Below, piece by piece: positions 1-8,064 of a stretch of 47,181 bases of DNA; positions within the stretch are counted from its first letter, which is position 1; every line of letters starts with the position of its first letter. The notes under the pieces are model-generated. The model worked only from the letters and a program-made list of their open reading frames with translations, made no database searches and was not told the origin of the DNA. The translations under genes and the position numbers were made by a program. This stretch comes from CADCWK01 sp964244115 (GTDB lineage Bacteria; Chloroflexota; Chloroflexia; Thermomicrobiales; UBA6265): contig CAXTHM010000025.1 in NCBI GenBank assembly GCA_964244115.1, forward strand, positions 1-47,181. The letters run 5' to 3'.

Positions 1-2
1 AC

Positions 3-32
3 GGCGTCGCGGTCTTCACCTGGTACGCGTGA
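3..32 (+). CDS. Possible 3' end of an upstream gene
   Basis: Reading in from the left edge, one plus-strand frame gives GVAVFTWYA followed by TGA at 30-32. The hydrophobic, aromatic ending looks like the tail of a real protein, but only nine residues are visible and no family can be assigned. If real, this gene converges on the minus-strand HhH gene that ends at 103. The 70 bases between contain a short stretch (about 60-76) resembling part of the repeat found near 19.5 kb. Confidence 0.3.
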   Translation, partial: GVAVFTWYA

Positions 33-102
33 GAAACTGTCCTCCAGCAAGGGGGCTAGGGGAGGGGACTGCTCGCCGGCACCGGGCTCGCCTTCGTCGT
101 CG

Positions 103-786
103 TCATGCCGCTTCGGTCAGGGGAAGCTGCGAGACGCCGGGCACGAACCGGCGGATCCGCCCGGCCCCGTCGCCGGCATCGTCATTCGCCGTCAGGGAGA
201 GGCTGGTGGGGCTGGCCGTCGCGAACGCCTCGGGCAGGAGCTGAAGGGCCGCCAGCAGGATCTGGCGCTCGCGCCGGACCCCGAAGCCGGGCAGTCGGCG
301 AATGTGGCCGTGCCGGGCGGCCAGGGCTACCTCCGCGACCGTGGACAGGCCGAGCTCGGTGCTTAGCCGGAGCGCCGTCCGAGGGCCGACCGACCGGATC
401 GCCAGCAGCGACCGGGCGACCGGCGGCAGGGTCGGCTGGAGCTCGACGGTGAAGCCCATCCGGCCGGTCGTGAGCAGGTCGCCGAGCTTGCGCCGCATCC
501 GCTCGCCGATGCCGGGCAGATCGAGTTCGGCACCGTGCCGGGTCTGGACGAGCAGGGAGTGCAGGTCGCGGTCACTCTCGGAGAGCAGCGACGCAGCCCG
601 CCGGTAGGCGGCGACGCGGTACGGGTTGTTCGACGTCTGCTCGATCAGCGTCGCGATCGTCCGCAGCATCCGGGCGGCGTCGCGGGCGGTCGCGGCGGAC
701 GGGGTCGGGCGGCGACTGGGCAGGGTCAGGGGGGTGATGGTGGGATCGTTGCGGTCGCGGGAGACCGGCGAGAAGGCTGCTTCCAT
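103..786 (-). CDS. Stand-alone helix-hairpin-helix protein resembling the N-terminus of PolX
   Basis: This 227-residue protein has the architecture of the N-terminal DNA-binding part of bacterial family X DNA polymerases: a helical 8-kDa-like segment (IEQTSNNPYRVAAYRRAA), then HhH motifs LDLPGIGER, LLAIRSVGPRTALRL and RLPGFGVRRERQIL. The palm with its catalytic aspartates and the PHP nuclease of full-length PolX (about 570 residues) are both absent, so it probably binds DNA structurally rather than polymerising. The 40-residue N-terminus and 35-residue C-terminus look unstructured. I chose the ATG at 786 because AAGGAG lies seven bases upstream; an upstream in-frame ATG at 852 lacks an SD. 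A TTGGAA-N18-TATAAT promoter sits about 55 bases upstream. Role unknown; a DNA repair or competence accessory is an inference. Confidence 0.8.
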   Translation of the reverse strand: MEAAFSPVSRDRNDPTITPLTLPSRRPTPSAATARDAARMLRTIATLIEQTSNNPYRVAAYRRAASLLSESDRDLHSLLVQTRHGAELDLPGIGERMRRKLGDLLTTGRMGFTVELQPTLPPVARSLLAIRSVGPRTALRLSTELGLSTVAEVALAARHGHIRRLPGFGVRRERQILLAALQLLPEAFATASPTSLSLTANDDAGDGAGRIRRFVPGVSQLPLTEAA

Positions 787-840
787 GGTGGGCTCCTTAG
801 GGGCATGACCGGCGGCGGGAGACCGGCTGCTGACCTGAAA

Positions 841-870
841 ATTATAGAACATTCGTACGGATTATTCCAA
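841..870 (-). promoter_or_regulatory. Sigma-70-type promoter for the HhH gene
   Basis: On the minus strand, TTGGAA (865-870) and a perfect TATAAT (841-846) are separated by 18 bases, in a patch noticeably A+T-richer than its surroundings. Transcription would start near 834 and give a leader of about 48 bases before the ATG at 786. This is one of the clearest promoters in the window. Confidence 0.65.
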
Positions 871-1161
871 TAAACCGCGACTCCTGCGGGCGTTTGGCGA
901 TGGCACGCTGCCGGACTCGCGGCTGTGGTAGCGGCCCGAATGGTCCGTGGCGATTAGCCCTGTTGGTCAGGGAGAGGTGATCTCCCAAGGCGGCTCCCGA
1001 TGCCCGCTCGAAGGACCGTCGAAGCCAGAACCTGGCGGCGAATGCTTGGTATGATCGTCGCCGTGTGGTCCGCGGCAGGGTCGCCGCGTCCCCAGATGCG
1101 CGACCAGCCGCTACGCGGACCGGTTTGACGATCGCCTCAGGCAACCGATGGAGGAAAGCCC
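871..1161. other. Divergent intergenic region, no gene seen
   Basis: The space between the minus-strand HhH gene and the plus-strand isomerase holds no convincing ORF: a minus-strand frame at 842-1144 has no SD and an Arg/Ala-rich composition typical of G+C-rich non-coding frames. An extended -10-like TGGTATGAT at 1047-1055 points at the downstream gene, but I found no matching -35. Confidence 0.4.
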
Positions 1162-2124
1162 GTGAAAGTCGGAGTGTTCGCCGTTCTCTTCGCCCAGCGC
1201 CCGTTCGAAGAGGCCCTCGACTACATCAGGGAGACCGGCTGCGAGGCCGTCGAGATCGGCTGCGGGGGCTTCCCCGGCAGCGCCCACTGCGTGCCGTCCG
1301 AGTTGCTCGCCGACGATGCCAAGCTGGCCGCCTTCAGGAATGCGGTCGAGAGCCGTGGGCTCGAGATCAGCGCTCTGTCCTGCCATGGCAACCCGCTTCA
1401 TCCCGACAGCGCCAAGGCTCAGGACGACGACGCGAAGTTCCGCGACACCGTCCGGTTGGCCGCGAAGCTCGGCGTCCAGAACGTGATCACCTTCTCCGGC
1501 TGCCCTGGCGACCACGACGGCGCCAAGTACCCGAACTGGGTCACCTGCCCGTGGCCGACCGATTTCCTCGAGATCCTCGATTGGCAGTGGACCCAGAAGG
1601 TCCAGCCGTACTGGAGCGAGGCCGGCAGGTTCGCCAAGGACAACGGCGTCCGCGTCGCGATCGAACTCCACCCCGGCTTCGTCGCCTACCACACCGAGAG
1701 CTTCTGGCGTCTGCGCGAGATCGGTGGCGACGCGATCGGCGTCAACTTCGACCCCTCGCACCTGTTCTGGCAGCAGATGGACCCGCTCGTCTGCATCCGG
1801 GAACTGGGCGACGCGATCTTCCACGTCCATGCCAAGGACACCTGGCTGGACCTGCCGAACATCCGCCGCAACGGCGTCCTCGACACCAAGCCCTACACCG
1901 ACGAGAAGAACCGCTCGTGGATCTTCCGGACCGTCGGCTACGGCCACGGCCCCGAGTTCTGGCGGGCGATGCTGAGCGAGCTGCGCCTGGCCGGCTACGA
2001 CGGCGCGATCTCGATCGAGCACGAGGACAGCATCCTCAGCACCAACCAGGGGTTCACCCGCGCGGTCGAGTTCCTCAGGGACAGCATCCCGACCGAGAAG
2101 CCGTCCGAGGTCTGGTGGACGTAA
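1162..2124 (+). CDS. Sugar phosphate isomerase/epimerase (xylose isomerase-like TIM barrel)
   Basis: The 320-residue product has the AP-endonuclease/xylose-isomerase-like TIM barrel fold. It starts MKVGVFAVLF and shows the acidic and His metal-site pattern: EIGCGGF near residue 32, AIELHPGF near 170, GVNFDPSHLFWQ near 194, HVHAKDT near 217 and SIEHED near 288. Such enzymes isomerise or epimerise keto-sugars or inositol intermediates using a divalent metal. The GTG start is supported by GGAGGAAA seven bases upstream. The Gfo/Idh/MocA oxidoreductase gene follows after 81 bases on the same strand, a pairing usual in sugar and inositol catabolism, where the dehydrogenase makes the keto-sugar this enzyme uses. 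The substrate cannot be named from sequence. Confidence 0.9.
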   Translation: MKVGVFAVLFAQRPFEEALDYIRETGCEAVEIGCGGFPGSAHCVPSELLADDAKLAAFRNAVESRGLEISALSCHGNPLHPDSAKAQDDDAKFRDTVRLAAKLGVQNVITFSGCPGDHDGAKYPNWVTCPWPTDFLEILDWQWTQKVQPYWSEAGRFAKDNGVRVAIELHPGFVAYHTESFWRLREIGGDAIGVNFDPSHLFWQQMDPLVCIRELGDAIFHVHAKDTWLDLPNIRRNGVLDTKPYTDEKNRSWIFRTVGYGHGPEFWRAMLSELRLAGYDGAISIEHEDSILSTNQGFTRAVEFLRDSIPTEKPSEVWWT

Positions 2125-2205
2125 TCTGACTGGATCGACGCGGGAGACAGGTGGTGCCGGCGGTGCTGCCCGTCTCCCGCTTTTCACGCCTGAGAGGGAA
2201 ACGAC

Positions 2206-3390
2206 ATGGCAACCATCGGCGTCGGCCTGGTCGGCTACAAGTTCATGGGCCGGGCGCACTCCAACGCCTACCGGCAGTTGCCCCGCTTCTTCGACATCGA
2301 CCCGGCGCCGCGCCTGGTCGCCGTCTGCGGCCGCGACGAGGCTGGCGTCAAGGACGCGGCCGAGAAGCTCGGCTACGAGGGCTACGAGACCGACTACCGC
2401 ACGCTCGTCCAGCGCGACGACATCGACCTGGTCGATGTGGCGACAACCGGCAACACCCACCGCGAGATCACCATCGCCGCGCTGGCGGCCGGCAAGCACG
2501 TCCTCTGTGAGAAGCCGCTCGCCAACACCCTCGACGAGGCGGCCGAGATGGTCCTCGCCGCCCGGGCCGCACAGGCGAAGACGCCGGGTCTGATCGCGAT
2601 GGTCAACTTCAACTACCGCCGCGTCCCGGCGATCGCCTTCGCGAAGCGACTGATCGAGAGCGGCCGGCTGGGAGAGATCCGGCACTGGCGCGGGACGTAC
2701 CTCCAGGACTGGATCCTCGACCCGGAGTTCCCGCTGGTCTGGCGGATGAAGAAGGAGCTGGCCGGCTCCGGCGCCCTCGGCGACATCGCCGCCCACAGCC
2801 TCGACCTGGCTCAGTATCTCGTCGGACCGGTGACGGATGTCGTCGGGACGCTCTCGACGTTCATCACGGAGCGCCCGGTCGAGGAGGTCAGTACCGGTGG
2901 CGCCGGACTCAGCGCCGCCGCCGGTGCGCAGAAGGGTCCGGTCACGGTCGACGACTCGACGACGTTCCTGGCGAAGTTCGCCAATGGCGCGACCGGGACG
3001 TTCGAGGCGACCCGTCTCGCTCCCGGCCGGCGGAACGCCAACGCCTTCGAGATCAACGGCTCCCGCGGGTCGATCTCGTTCAACCTCGAGCGTCTCAATG
3101 AGCTGGAGGTCTACTTCGAGGACGATGAGCAGGGGCTCCAGGGCTTCCGGACCATCAACGTCACCGAGGAGATCCATCCCTACACGGCCGCCTACTGGCC
3201 AGCCGGCCACATCATCGGTTACGAGCACTCCTTCATCAACGCCTTCAAGGACCTGATGGACGGCATCCGGACAGGCGTCAACCCGTCGCCGACCTTCGAG
3301 GACGGCTTCCGGGTCCAGGCCGTTCTCGACGCCGTCTCACGCAGCGCCGAATCCGGTCGCTGGGAGCAGCCCGTCGCGGTGCCGTCCTAG
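2206..3390 (+). CDS. Gfo/Idh/MocA family NAD(P)-dependent oxidoreductase
   Basis: The 394-residue protein begins with a Rossmann fold (GVGLVGYKFMGRAHSNAYR, residues 5-23) and carries the family hallmark CEKPLANTLDEA near 101-112, in which EKP Lys is catalytic. The C-terminal GFO/IDH alpha-beta half follows, with GSGALGDIAAHSLDLAQYL around 187-205 supplying the second catalytic acid/His region. Members oxidise sugar or inositol hydroxyls with NAD(P). The ATG follows GAGAGGGAAACGAC. It forms a probable two-gene unit with the preceding TIM-barrel isomerase. No specific substrate is indicated. A very long open frame on the opposite strand is a compositional shadow. Confidence 0.93.
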   Translation: MATIGVGLVGYKFMGRAHSNAYRQLPRFFDIDPAPRLVAVCGRDEAGVKDAAEKLGYEGYETDYRTLVQRDDIDLVDVATTGNTHREITIAALAAGKHVLCEKPLANTLDEAAEMVLAARAAQAKTPGLIAMVNFNYRRVPAIAFAKRLIESGRLGEIRHWRGTYLQDWILDPEFPLVWRMKKELAGSGALGDIAAHSLDLAQYLVGPVTDVVGTLSTFITERPVEEVSTGGAGLSAAAGAQKGPVTVDDSTTFLAKFANGATGTFEATRLAPGRRNANAFEINGSRGSISFNLERLNELEVYFEDDEQGLQGFRTINVTEEIHPYTAAYWPAGHIIGYEHSFINAFKDLMDGIRTGVNPSPTFEDGFRVQAVLDAVSRSAESGRWEQPVAVPS

Positions 3391-3577
3391 CGTCGCGCGC
3401 TATGGTCGACCGCGCCGGCCCAACCGGCGCCGTCGATCCGTTCCACGATCGGGTCGATCGGCTGCCGACCCCGAACCGATTCGATCGCTGGACAGGCGGA
3501 CGGTAGTACCCCGGATGTCTGCTCCAGTCGTTATACGGAATCCGGGTAAACAGTCGGTGGATTGGTGACCTCTCGGT

Positions 3578-3697
3578 GGCGGAGCAGACCTCTACCCCCA
3601 GCAGAGCGAGACCCCTCTCCGGCTCACCTGCTCGCTCACCCGCTGACGCGGCTCACGCTATGCTGCGGCTCGCAGGTGCCCAGAGAGGGGAGCACCA
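3578..3697. repeat. Dispersed intergenic repeat, family A, copy 1
   Basis: This element begins GGCGGAGCAGACCTC, continues through CCCTCTCCGGCTCACCTGCT and ends CGCAGGTGCCC ... GGGGAGCAC. A second copy at 19108-19205 shares both ends and most of the middle. The CACCTGC and GCAGGTG arms, and the CCCTCTC and GAGAGGGG arms, pair with each other, so a transcript would fold into a long hairpin. It lies between the end of the oxidoreductase gene and the end of the convergent methyltransferase gene. The rest of this 349-base gap shows no ORF. Confidence 0.75.
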
Positions 3698-3739
3698 TGC
3701 GCTCGCGGTCACACACCAAGCTTCAACCCGGATTCGGTA

Positions 3740-5140
3740 TTAGCGCTGCTGGTTGGGACCGCGGCGGATCGAGCGGGAGGACCGGCGGCGACGCTCGACG
3801 CGGGGCTTCTTCGCTTCCGGTGGGGTGTCGCCGCCGCCGATGACCGGGAAGCGACGACGCAACTCGTCCGTAATCAGCGGGTGCGTGTCGACGACCTTGG
3901 CCGACCGGAGCGCGACGGCTTCGGCCTCTTCCGGTGTGACGATCGCGGGCCGGGTGGCGCCGAGGACGTGGTACCGCTCGGTCTCGGCGATCCGGTCGAA
4001 GGCGCCGAAGGTCTCGCGTAGCGCCCGGTCGTAGGCGAGGAAGCGGTTGGCGACGAGCAGGACCCGGCCGCCCTCATCCAGGACGTCGGGCGCCCCCCGA
4101 ACGATCGCGTCCGCGACATCGCGGTCGATCCGCTGGCCGGCGTGGAACGGCGGGTTGCAGAGGATGACGTCGAAGCGCTGGCCGTGGATGGCGCCGTAGA
4201 GGTCGCTGGCGACGGCGACGGTGTTCGCCACGCCGGATCGGGCGATGTTCTCGCGGGCCGAGGCGACGGCCAGCAGGTCGATGTCCGTCATCGTCACGGA
4301 CGCAGCTCCGGCGAGGGCCGCCGCGATCCCGATCACGCCTGAGCCGCAGCCGAGGTCGAGGACGCGCTTGCCGGCGAGGTCGGGCAGGTTGTCCAGGAGC
4401 AGGGCCGTGCCATCGTCGAGCCCGTCGCCGGAGAAGACACCGGGCATCGTGACGAGGGCGAGGTCGTCGTCCCCGATCGTGACCGGGTAGTCCGCCCAGG
4501 TGCCCGGAGCGACGCCGGGGGCCGATGCCCAGGCCGGTGCCTCCGGCCGCGTCTCGCGGATCGGGAAGCTGCCGAGGCGCTGCTTCATCCGGCTGACCTC
4601 GTCGCGCGGGATGCCGAGCAGGGCGGCGGCGTCGCCGATCGTCGTCCGGATACCGCCGCCGTTCGGCCCGGCCATGACGACCGTCCCGTCGGGCTTGAGC
4701 GCCGCCAGCATCTCGATCAGCCAGCGCCGGTTGAGGTCGCGGTCGATCGTCGGAAGCATCACGGCCAGGTCGAAGCTGGCCGGCTCCGGGAGGTCGCGCG
4801 GGTAGTTGACGACGGTGACCCGGTCGGCGACATGGTTGCGCATCGCCGTCGCCTCGGTGACATCTCGAGCGGCGAGGTTCGTCACCATGATGGTGGCGTG
4901 GGCGTCCGGCTGGTCGAGCAGGAGGGCGACCGCGAGCGCGGCGTGTCCGGCGCCCCAGAAGACCGCCCGACCGCCGGCCGGGATGGTGGTCCGCTCCGCG
5001 ATCAACCGCATCGCCGGGGTCACGACGTCCCAGTCGGCGAAGCCGGGACGGCTCCGGACCTCGATCTCGTGCTCACCGATCTCGGCGGTGAAGCGGCCCG
5101 ACGGTTCGGGACGGGGTGTCCGGCGACTGGTGCTGGTCAA
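3740..5140 (-). CDS. Two-domain class I SAM-dependent methyltransferase, RsmC/RlmG-like
   Basis: The 466-residue protein has two Rossmann-like halves. The N-terminal half (about 35-160, with FWGAGHAALAVAL) is a degenerate methyltransferase fold without a clear SAM loop. The C-terminal half has motif I LDLGCGSGVIGIA at 261-273, acidic MTDID near 285, and catalytic NPPFH at 329-333, the signature of N2-guanine rRNA methyltransferases such as RsmC (16S G1207) and RlmG. The duplicated layout also matches those enzymes. The last 30 residues form an Arg-rich tail (VERRRRSSRSIRR) suited to RNA contact. The start is TTG at 5140, chosen for GGAGG eight bases upstream. The exact rRNA site is not decided by sequence. 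Confidence 0.85.
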   Translation of the reverse strand: MTSTSRRTPRPEPSGRFTAEIGEHEIEVRSRPGFADWDVVTPAMRLIAERTTIPAGGRAVFWGAGHAALAVALLLDQPDAHATIMVTNLAARDVTEATAMRNHVADRVTVVNYPRDLPEPASFDLAVMLPTIDRDLNRRWLIEMLAALKPDGTVVMAGPNGGGIRTTIGDAAALLGIPRDEVSRMKQRLGSFPIRETRPEAPAWASAPGVAPGTWADYPVTIGDDDLALVTMPGVFSGDGLDDGTALLLDNLPDLAGKRVLDLGCGSGVIGIAAALAGAASVTMTDIDLLAVASARENIARSGVANTVAVASDLYGAIHGQRFDVILCNPPFHAGQRIDRDVADAIVRGAPDVLDEGGRVLLVANRFLAYDRALRETFGAFDRIAETERYHVLGATRPAIVTPEEAEAVALRSAKVVDTHPLITDELRRRFPVIGGGDTPPEAKKPRVERRRRSSRSIRRGPNQQR

Positions 5141-5177
5141 GGGTGACGGCCTCCTGGACGATGATCTCCGTGAAAAC

Positions 5178-5215
5178 GGACGACACCACGGAACAGACGT
5201 TCCGTGGTGTCGTCC
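5178..5215 (-). terminator. Intrinsic terminator downstream of the Fe-S scaffold gene
   Basis: A perfect 16-bp inverted repeat (5178-5193 with 5200-5215) encloses a six-base loop. Read on the minus strand it is followed by GTTTTC. It lies 33 bases past the scaffold gene's stop and 38 bases ahead of the methyltransferase start, so it should end the rhodanese/scaffold transcript. Confidence 0.75.
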
Positions 5216-5247
5216 AGCATAGCCGGTTCCGCCGATCTCGTCGGCGT

Positions 5248-5694
5248 TCAGACCTCGACGGTGAACTCGCCGGCCGGGACATCGATCGGCGTGAGGCCGT
5301 GGGCGACGCGCTCCTTGTTGGTCATGTAGAGCTTGGTCGCGGCCTGGAGGGTGCCGAGCCCGAGGCTGGCGCAGCGGACCCGGCTCTTGACGACGTCGGC
5401 GCCCATCTCCTCGTTCAGCGTGTGGGTGCCGAGTTCGGCGACGTCCCTCGCGGTCATGCCTTCGGCGATCTCGCTGATCATCGAGGCGCCGGCCTGGCTG
5501 ATCGTGCAGCCCTCACCCTCGTACCGGATCTGGCTGATCCGGTCGTCCTCGTCGAAGGTGAGGTACATCGTGATCAGGTCGCCGCAGCCGGGGTTGCCAC
5601 CGCCGAGCTGGATGTCGGCCGGGTCGAGGCGGCCCTTGTTGCGGGGATTATCGTGGTGATCGAGGATGTACTCGATGTATTGCTGTCGGTCCAT
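5248..5694 (-). CDS. Iron-sulfur cluster assembly scaffold protein (IscU/SufU/NifU-N family)
   Basis: The 148-residue protein has the IscU fold signature: GNPGCGD (Cys37, Asp39), GEGCTIS (Cys63) and VRCASLG (Cys108), the three cysteines and one aspartate that bind zinc or the nascent cluster. The GCGD and RCASLG motifs resemble SufU. However, the 45-residue spacing between Cys63 and Cys108 is closer to IscU and lacks the roughly 18-residue SufU insertion. The IscU LPPVK chaperone-binding motif and the His before the third Cys are absent. Start at ATG 5694 (MDRQQYIEYIL) is preferred over an upstream in-frame start because the family begins there; the SD is weak. It lies 41 bases after the rhodanese gene and is probably cotranscribed, a pairing that suggests sulfur transfer to the scaffold. 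Confidence 0.88.
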   Translation of the reverse strand: MDRQQYIEYILDHHDNPRNKGRLDPADIQLGGGNPGCGDLITMYLTFDEDDRISQIRYEGEGCTISQAGASMISEIAEGMTARDVAELGTHTLNEEMGADVVKSRVRCASLGLGTLQAATKLYMTNKERVAHGLTPIDVPAGEFTVEV

Positions 5695-5735
5695 CTGGTG
5701 CCTGCCCGGTTCTGTCTGGGGTATCGGGGAACGGG

Positions 5736-6620
5736 TTACTCGGGGTTCGCGCCCCTGGCGATCGGCGAGCGGACGAGGCTGCCCCACTCGGTCCAGGAGC
5801 CGTCGTAGTTCCGGACCTTATCGTACCCGAGCAGGTACGTCAGGACGAACCAGGTGTGGCTGCTGCGCTCCCCGATCCGGCAGTAGGCGACGATCTCGCG
5901 GTCCGGCGTCATGCCGGCGTCGCCGTAGAGGCTGCGGAGTTCCTCGACGGGCCGGAAGGTGCCGTCCTCGTTGGCCGCCTTGGCCCACGGAATGTTCCGG
6001 GCGCCGCGGATGTGGCCGGCCCGCTGGGCGCCCTCCTGCGGGTACCCGACGGCGTGCAGGAGCTCACCGGTGTACTCCTGTGGGGAGCGGACGTCGATCA
6101 GGGCCGGGTCGCCGGCGTTCACGAGGGCGAGGACGTCCTCGCGGAAGGCGCGGATCGACGGGTCGGCCTCCTGAGCGGTGTAGGTCGTCGGGGCGTGGCC
6201 AGCCTTGTCACGCGTCCAGCCGCGTCCCTCGGCCTCCCACTTCGCCCGGCCGCCGTCCATGATCCGGACGTCCTGGTGGCCGTAGTAACGGAAGAGCCAG
6301 AGGGCGTAGGTCGCGTACCAGTTGTTGCGGTCGCCGTAGAAGATCACCGTCGTGTCGTTGGCGATCCCGGACTGCGACAGGAGCCGCTCGAACTCGGTCT
6401 TGTCGATGAAGTCGCGGTCGACCTGATCCTGGAGGTCGGTGTGCCAGTCCAGGTTGATCGCGCCGCGGATGTGGCCGATCTCGTAGAGCATGACGTCCTC
6501 GTCCGATTCGACGAGCCGGACGCTCGGGTCGTCGAGGTGATCGGCGACCCACTGGGTGGAGACGAGCATCTCCGGGTGAGCGTAACCGCGTCCGTCCTGG
6601 GTGGTGTCTCGTTCAGCCAT
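5736..6620 (-). CDS. Thiosulfate sulfurtransferase (tandem rhodanese)
   Basis: The 294-residue protein consists of two rhodanese domains. The first (about 15-135) has GHIRGAINLDWH and DGGRAKWEAEGR but no active-site Cys. The second (about 165-290) has IDVRSPQEY, GHIRGARNIPW and the active loop CRIGERSS with Cys247. This CRIGERSSHTWF loop is typical of the thiosulfate sulfurtransferases annotated CysA/SseA-like in actinobacteria. It would form a persulfide on Cys247 and pass sulfane sulfur to a thiol acceptor in the cytoplasm. ATG 6620 is supported by AAGGAG upstream; the open frame extends 85 codons further without another SD. The Fe-S scaffold gene follows on the same strand. Confidence 0.92.
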   Translation of the reverse strand: MAERDTTQDGRGYAHPEMLVSTQWVADHLDDPSVRLVESDEDVMLYEIGHIRGAINLDWHTDLQDQVDRDFIDKTEFERLLSQSGIANDTTVIFYGDRNNWYATYALWLFRYYGHQDVRIMDGGRAKWEAEGRGWTRDKAGHAPTTYTAQEADPSIRAFREDVLALVNAGDPALIDVRSPQEYTGELLHAVGYPQEGAQRAGHIRGARNIPWAKAANEDGTFRPVEELRSLYGDAGMTPDREIVAYCRIGERSSHTWFVLTYLLGYDKVRNYDGSWTEWGSLVRSPIARGANPE

Positions 6621-6741
6621 CGAAGGGAGCTCCTTAATGAGGTGAGGTGGTCGCCTGTCTGCCATTCGGGCAATGCCGGGTAGAGGACATCCGGTCAGCC
6701 GACAGGCGCCGCCGCGTGATGGACCGGGGTGGATGGAGATT

Positions 6742-6766
6742 TGACGATCGTCAGCACGGTCCGTGC
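6742..6766. promoter_or_regulatory. Two abutting palindromes between divergent genes
   Basis: TGACGATCGTCA (6742-6753, perfect) is followed directly by GCACGGTCCGTGC (6754-6766, perfect around one central base). They lie in the 266-base space between the rhodanese and nucleotidyltransferase genes, which are divergently transcribed. The placement suits a regulator binding site, though no promoter elements are clear enough nearby to show how it would act. The rest of the gap holds no gene. Confidence 0.4.
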
Positions 6767-6886
6767 CGGACGTGCAACGACTATTGTGCCTGAACTGGAT
6801 CGGGATTGCTGGAAAACCTCGTCCGTCCCATTGACGGCGTTCAGCAACCTCGATCGGACCGGGCGAAGGAACCACGGGGGGCGCTC

Positions 6887-7933
6887 GTGGAAGACATTAT
6901 CGGTAGCGGATCGGACGACGATCGATTCGTGGTGTTCCTGGACGACTGGCAGGCGATCCTCGCTCGTCGAGTGGCGCGAGTCGGTGCTGAATTGGCGGCG
7001 CTGGACGGTCTCGCGGCCGCTGTGCTGGCCGGGAGCCATGGTCGCGGCGCACCATGGCCTCTTTCCGATATCGATGTCATCCTGATCTCCCGGACCGGCC
7101 GTGGGGACGACGTCCGGGCGGCGGTCGACGCGGTCCGCGCCCGGCTCATCGCTGAATGGGCGGCGGAGGGCTGGTGGACCGGCCTGGACGCCGGACGGCT
7201 GCTGTTCAGTACTGACGAGGTCGATCGCATCACGGCCGATGGCGCGCCTCCGGAGCAAGCGCTGGCTGATTCCCGCTGGTTTCATACGATGGATAAGGCG
7301 TATGGAGGACGGGCATTGGTCGAGGACGCTAGCCGCCGGGCGGAACGCCTGGCGGCATGGGCGACGGCGAACCGGTTCGCTGCCACTGTCGCCAAGGACC
7401 GGGACGTTCGGCTGCGGGAGGAGTTCGCGGCCGTGCTGATGGCTGGGCGACAGGCCGCCTTAGCGGGCGACTCGCTCCAGGGAACGCTGGCACTCTGGCG
7501 CGCGGTTCAGCTCACACAGATCGCGATCATGGGTCGCTGGGGCCATCGGGACAACTCGCTGGGTCGATTCGGCAGCCGGTTCGCCAGCGCCGCCGACGAG
7601 CTCGGACATGGCGATCTCGTCCATCAGCTCAACGTTCTCTCAGACCTCGACCCGGAATCGGTGAGCCGGCGAGCCCAGGTTGCCCCGGCCTGGGTCTCGC
7701 TTCGGCACGACCGATCGTTCCGGGCGCGGCTGGCGATAAGCGAGGAGGTTGATGCGTTCTCTGACCTTCGGGACACGCTCCGGGTCTGCTCCCGCTACGA
7801 CGCGATCCGGCACATCGGACCGGCCTATCCGGACTGGCTCGGGATCGTGACCGATCCCGATGATCTAGGTGGACGTCTGGAGGCGGTTGGCGCGATCACG
7901 ACTCGACATGGATGGACGACGGATGTCGCTTGA
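6887..7933 (+). CDS. Nucleotidyltransferase-fold protein (pol-beta superfamily)
   Basis: The 348-residue protein contains the pol-beta nucleotidyltransferase signature AGSHGRGAPWPLSDIDVILI: a GS motif followed by DxD metal ligands, about residues 45-64. A helical C-terminal region follows. Such proteins transfer a nucleotide to a protein, RNA or small molecule, and many belong to toxin-antitoxin or antibiotic-modifying families; nothing here picks one. I prefer GTG 6887 because a G-rich SD-like stretch precedes it; the frame is open to a TTG at 6806. Codon choice looks less biased than in neighbours (AT-ending codons such as cat, gat, gcg/gct mix), and the gene is followed by a repeat, so it may be a later arrival. 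Confidence 0.75.
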   Translation: MEDIIGSGSDDDRFVVFLDDWQAILARRVARVGAELAALDGLAAAVLAGSHGRGAPWPLSDIDVILISRTGRGDDVRAAVDAVRARLIAEWAAEGWWTGLDAGRLLFSTDEVDRITADGAPPEQALADSRWFHTMDKAYGGRALVEDASRRAERLAAWATANRFAATVAKDRDVRLREEFAAVLMAGRQAALAGDSLQGTLALWRAVQLTQIAIMGRWGHRDNSLGRFGSRFASAADELGHGDLVHQLNVLSDLDPESVSRRAQVAPAWVSLRHDRSFRARLAISEEVDAFSDLRDTLRVCSRYDAIRHIGPAYPDWLGIVTDPDDLGGRLEAVGAITTRHGWTTDVA

Positions 7934-7980
7934 CCATATCGGCGCCATTTCCCCGAGCATCATGCCTGGCGGCGTGCAAC

Positions 7981-8042
7981 CGTCGTAGGGGCGCAGCTAG
8001 CAAGCCCGTCCGCCGCAGCGGCCATCGCCTCGCAGGGCAATA
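7981..8042 (-). repeat. Dispersed intergenic repeat, family B, copy 1 (inverted)
   Basis: On the minus strand this reads GCCCTGCGAGGCGATGGCCG, then CTTGCTAGCTGCGCCCCTACGA. It matches, in inverted orientation, copies at 10470-10536, 19338-19404 and 19600-19660. Internal self-pairing (GGCGATGGCC/GGCCATCGCC-type arms) gives it palindromic character. It occupies the gap behind the nucleotidyltransferase gene. Confidence 0.75.
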
Positions 8043-8064
8043 CTGGTCTTGGCAACTCCTTCGC

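Noticed and set aside
842..1144. A 100-codon minus-strand frame between the HhH and isomerase genes
   Set aside because: No SD, Arg/Ala-rich composition, and its 3' end overlaps the strong promoter of the HhH gene.
1111..3228. A 705-codon minus-strand open frame opposite the isomerase and Gfo/Idh genes
   Set aside because: Same compositional effect; no SD, no motif, and both sense-strand genes have full family signatures.
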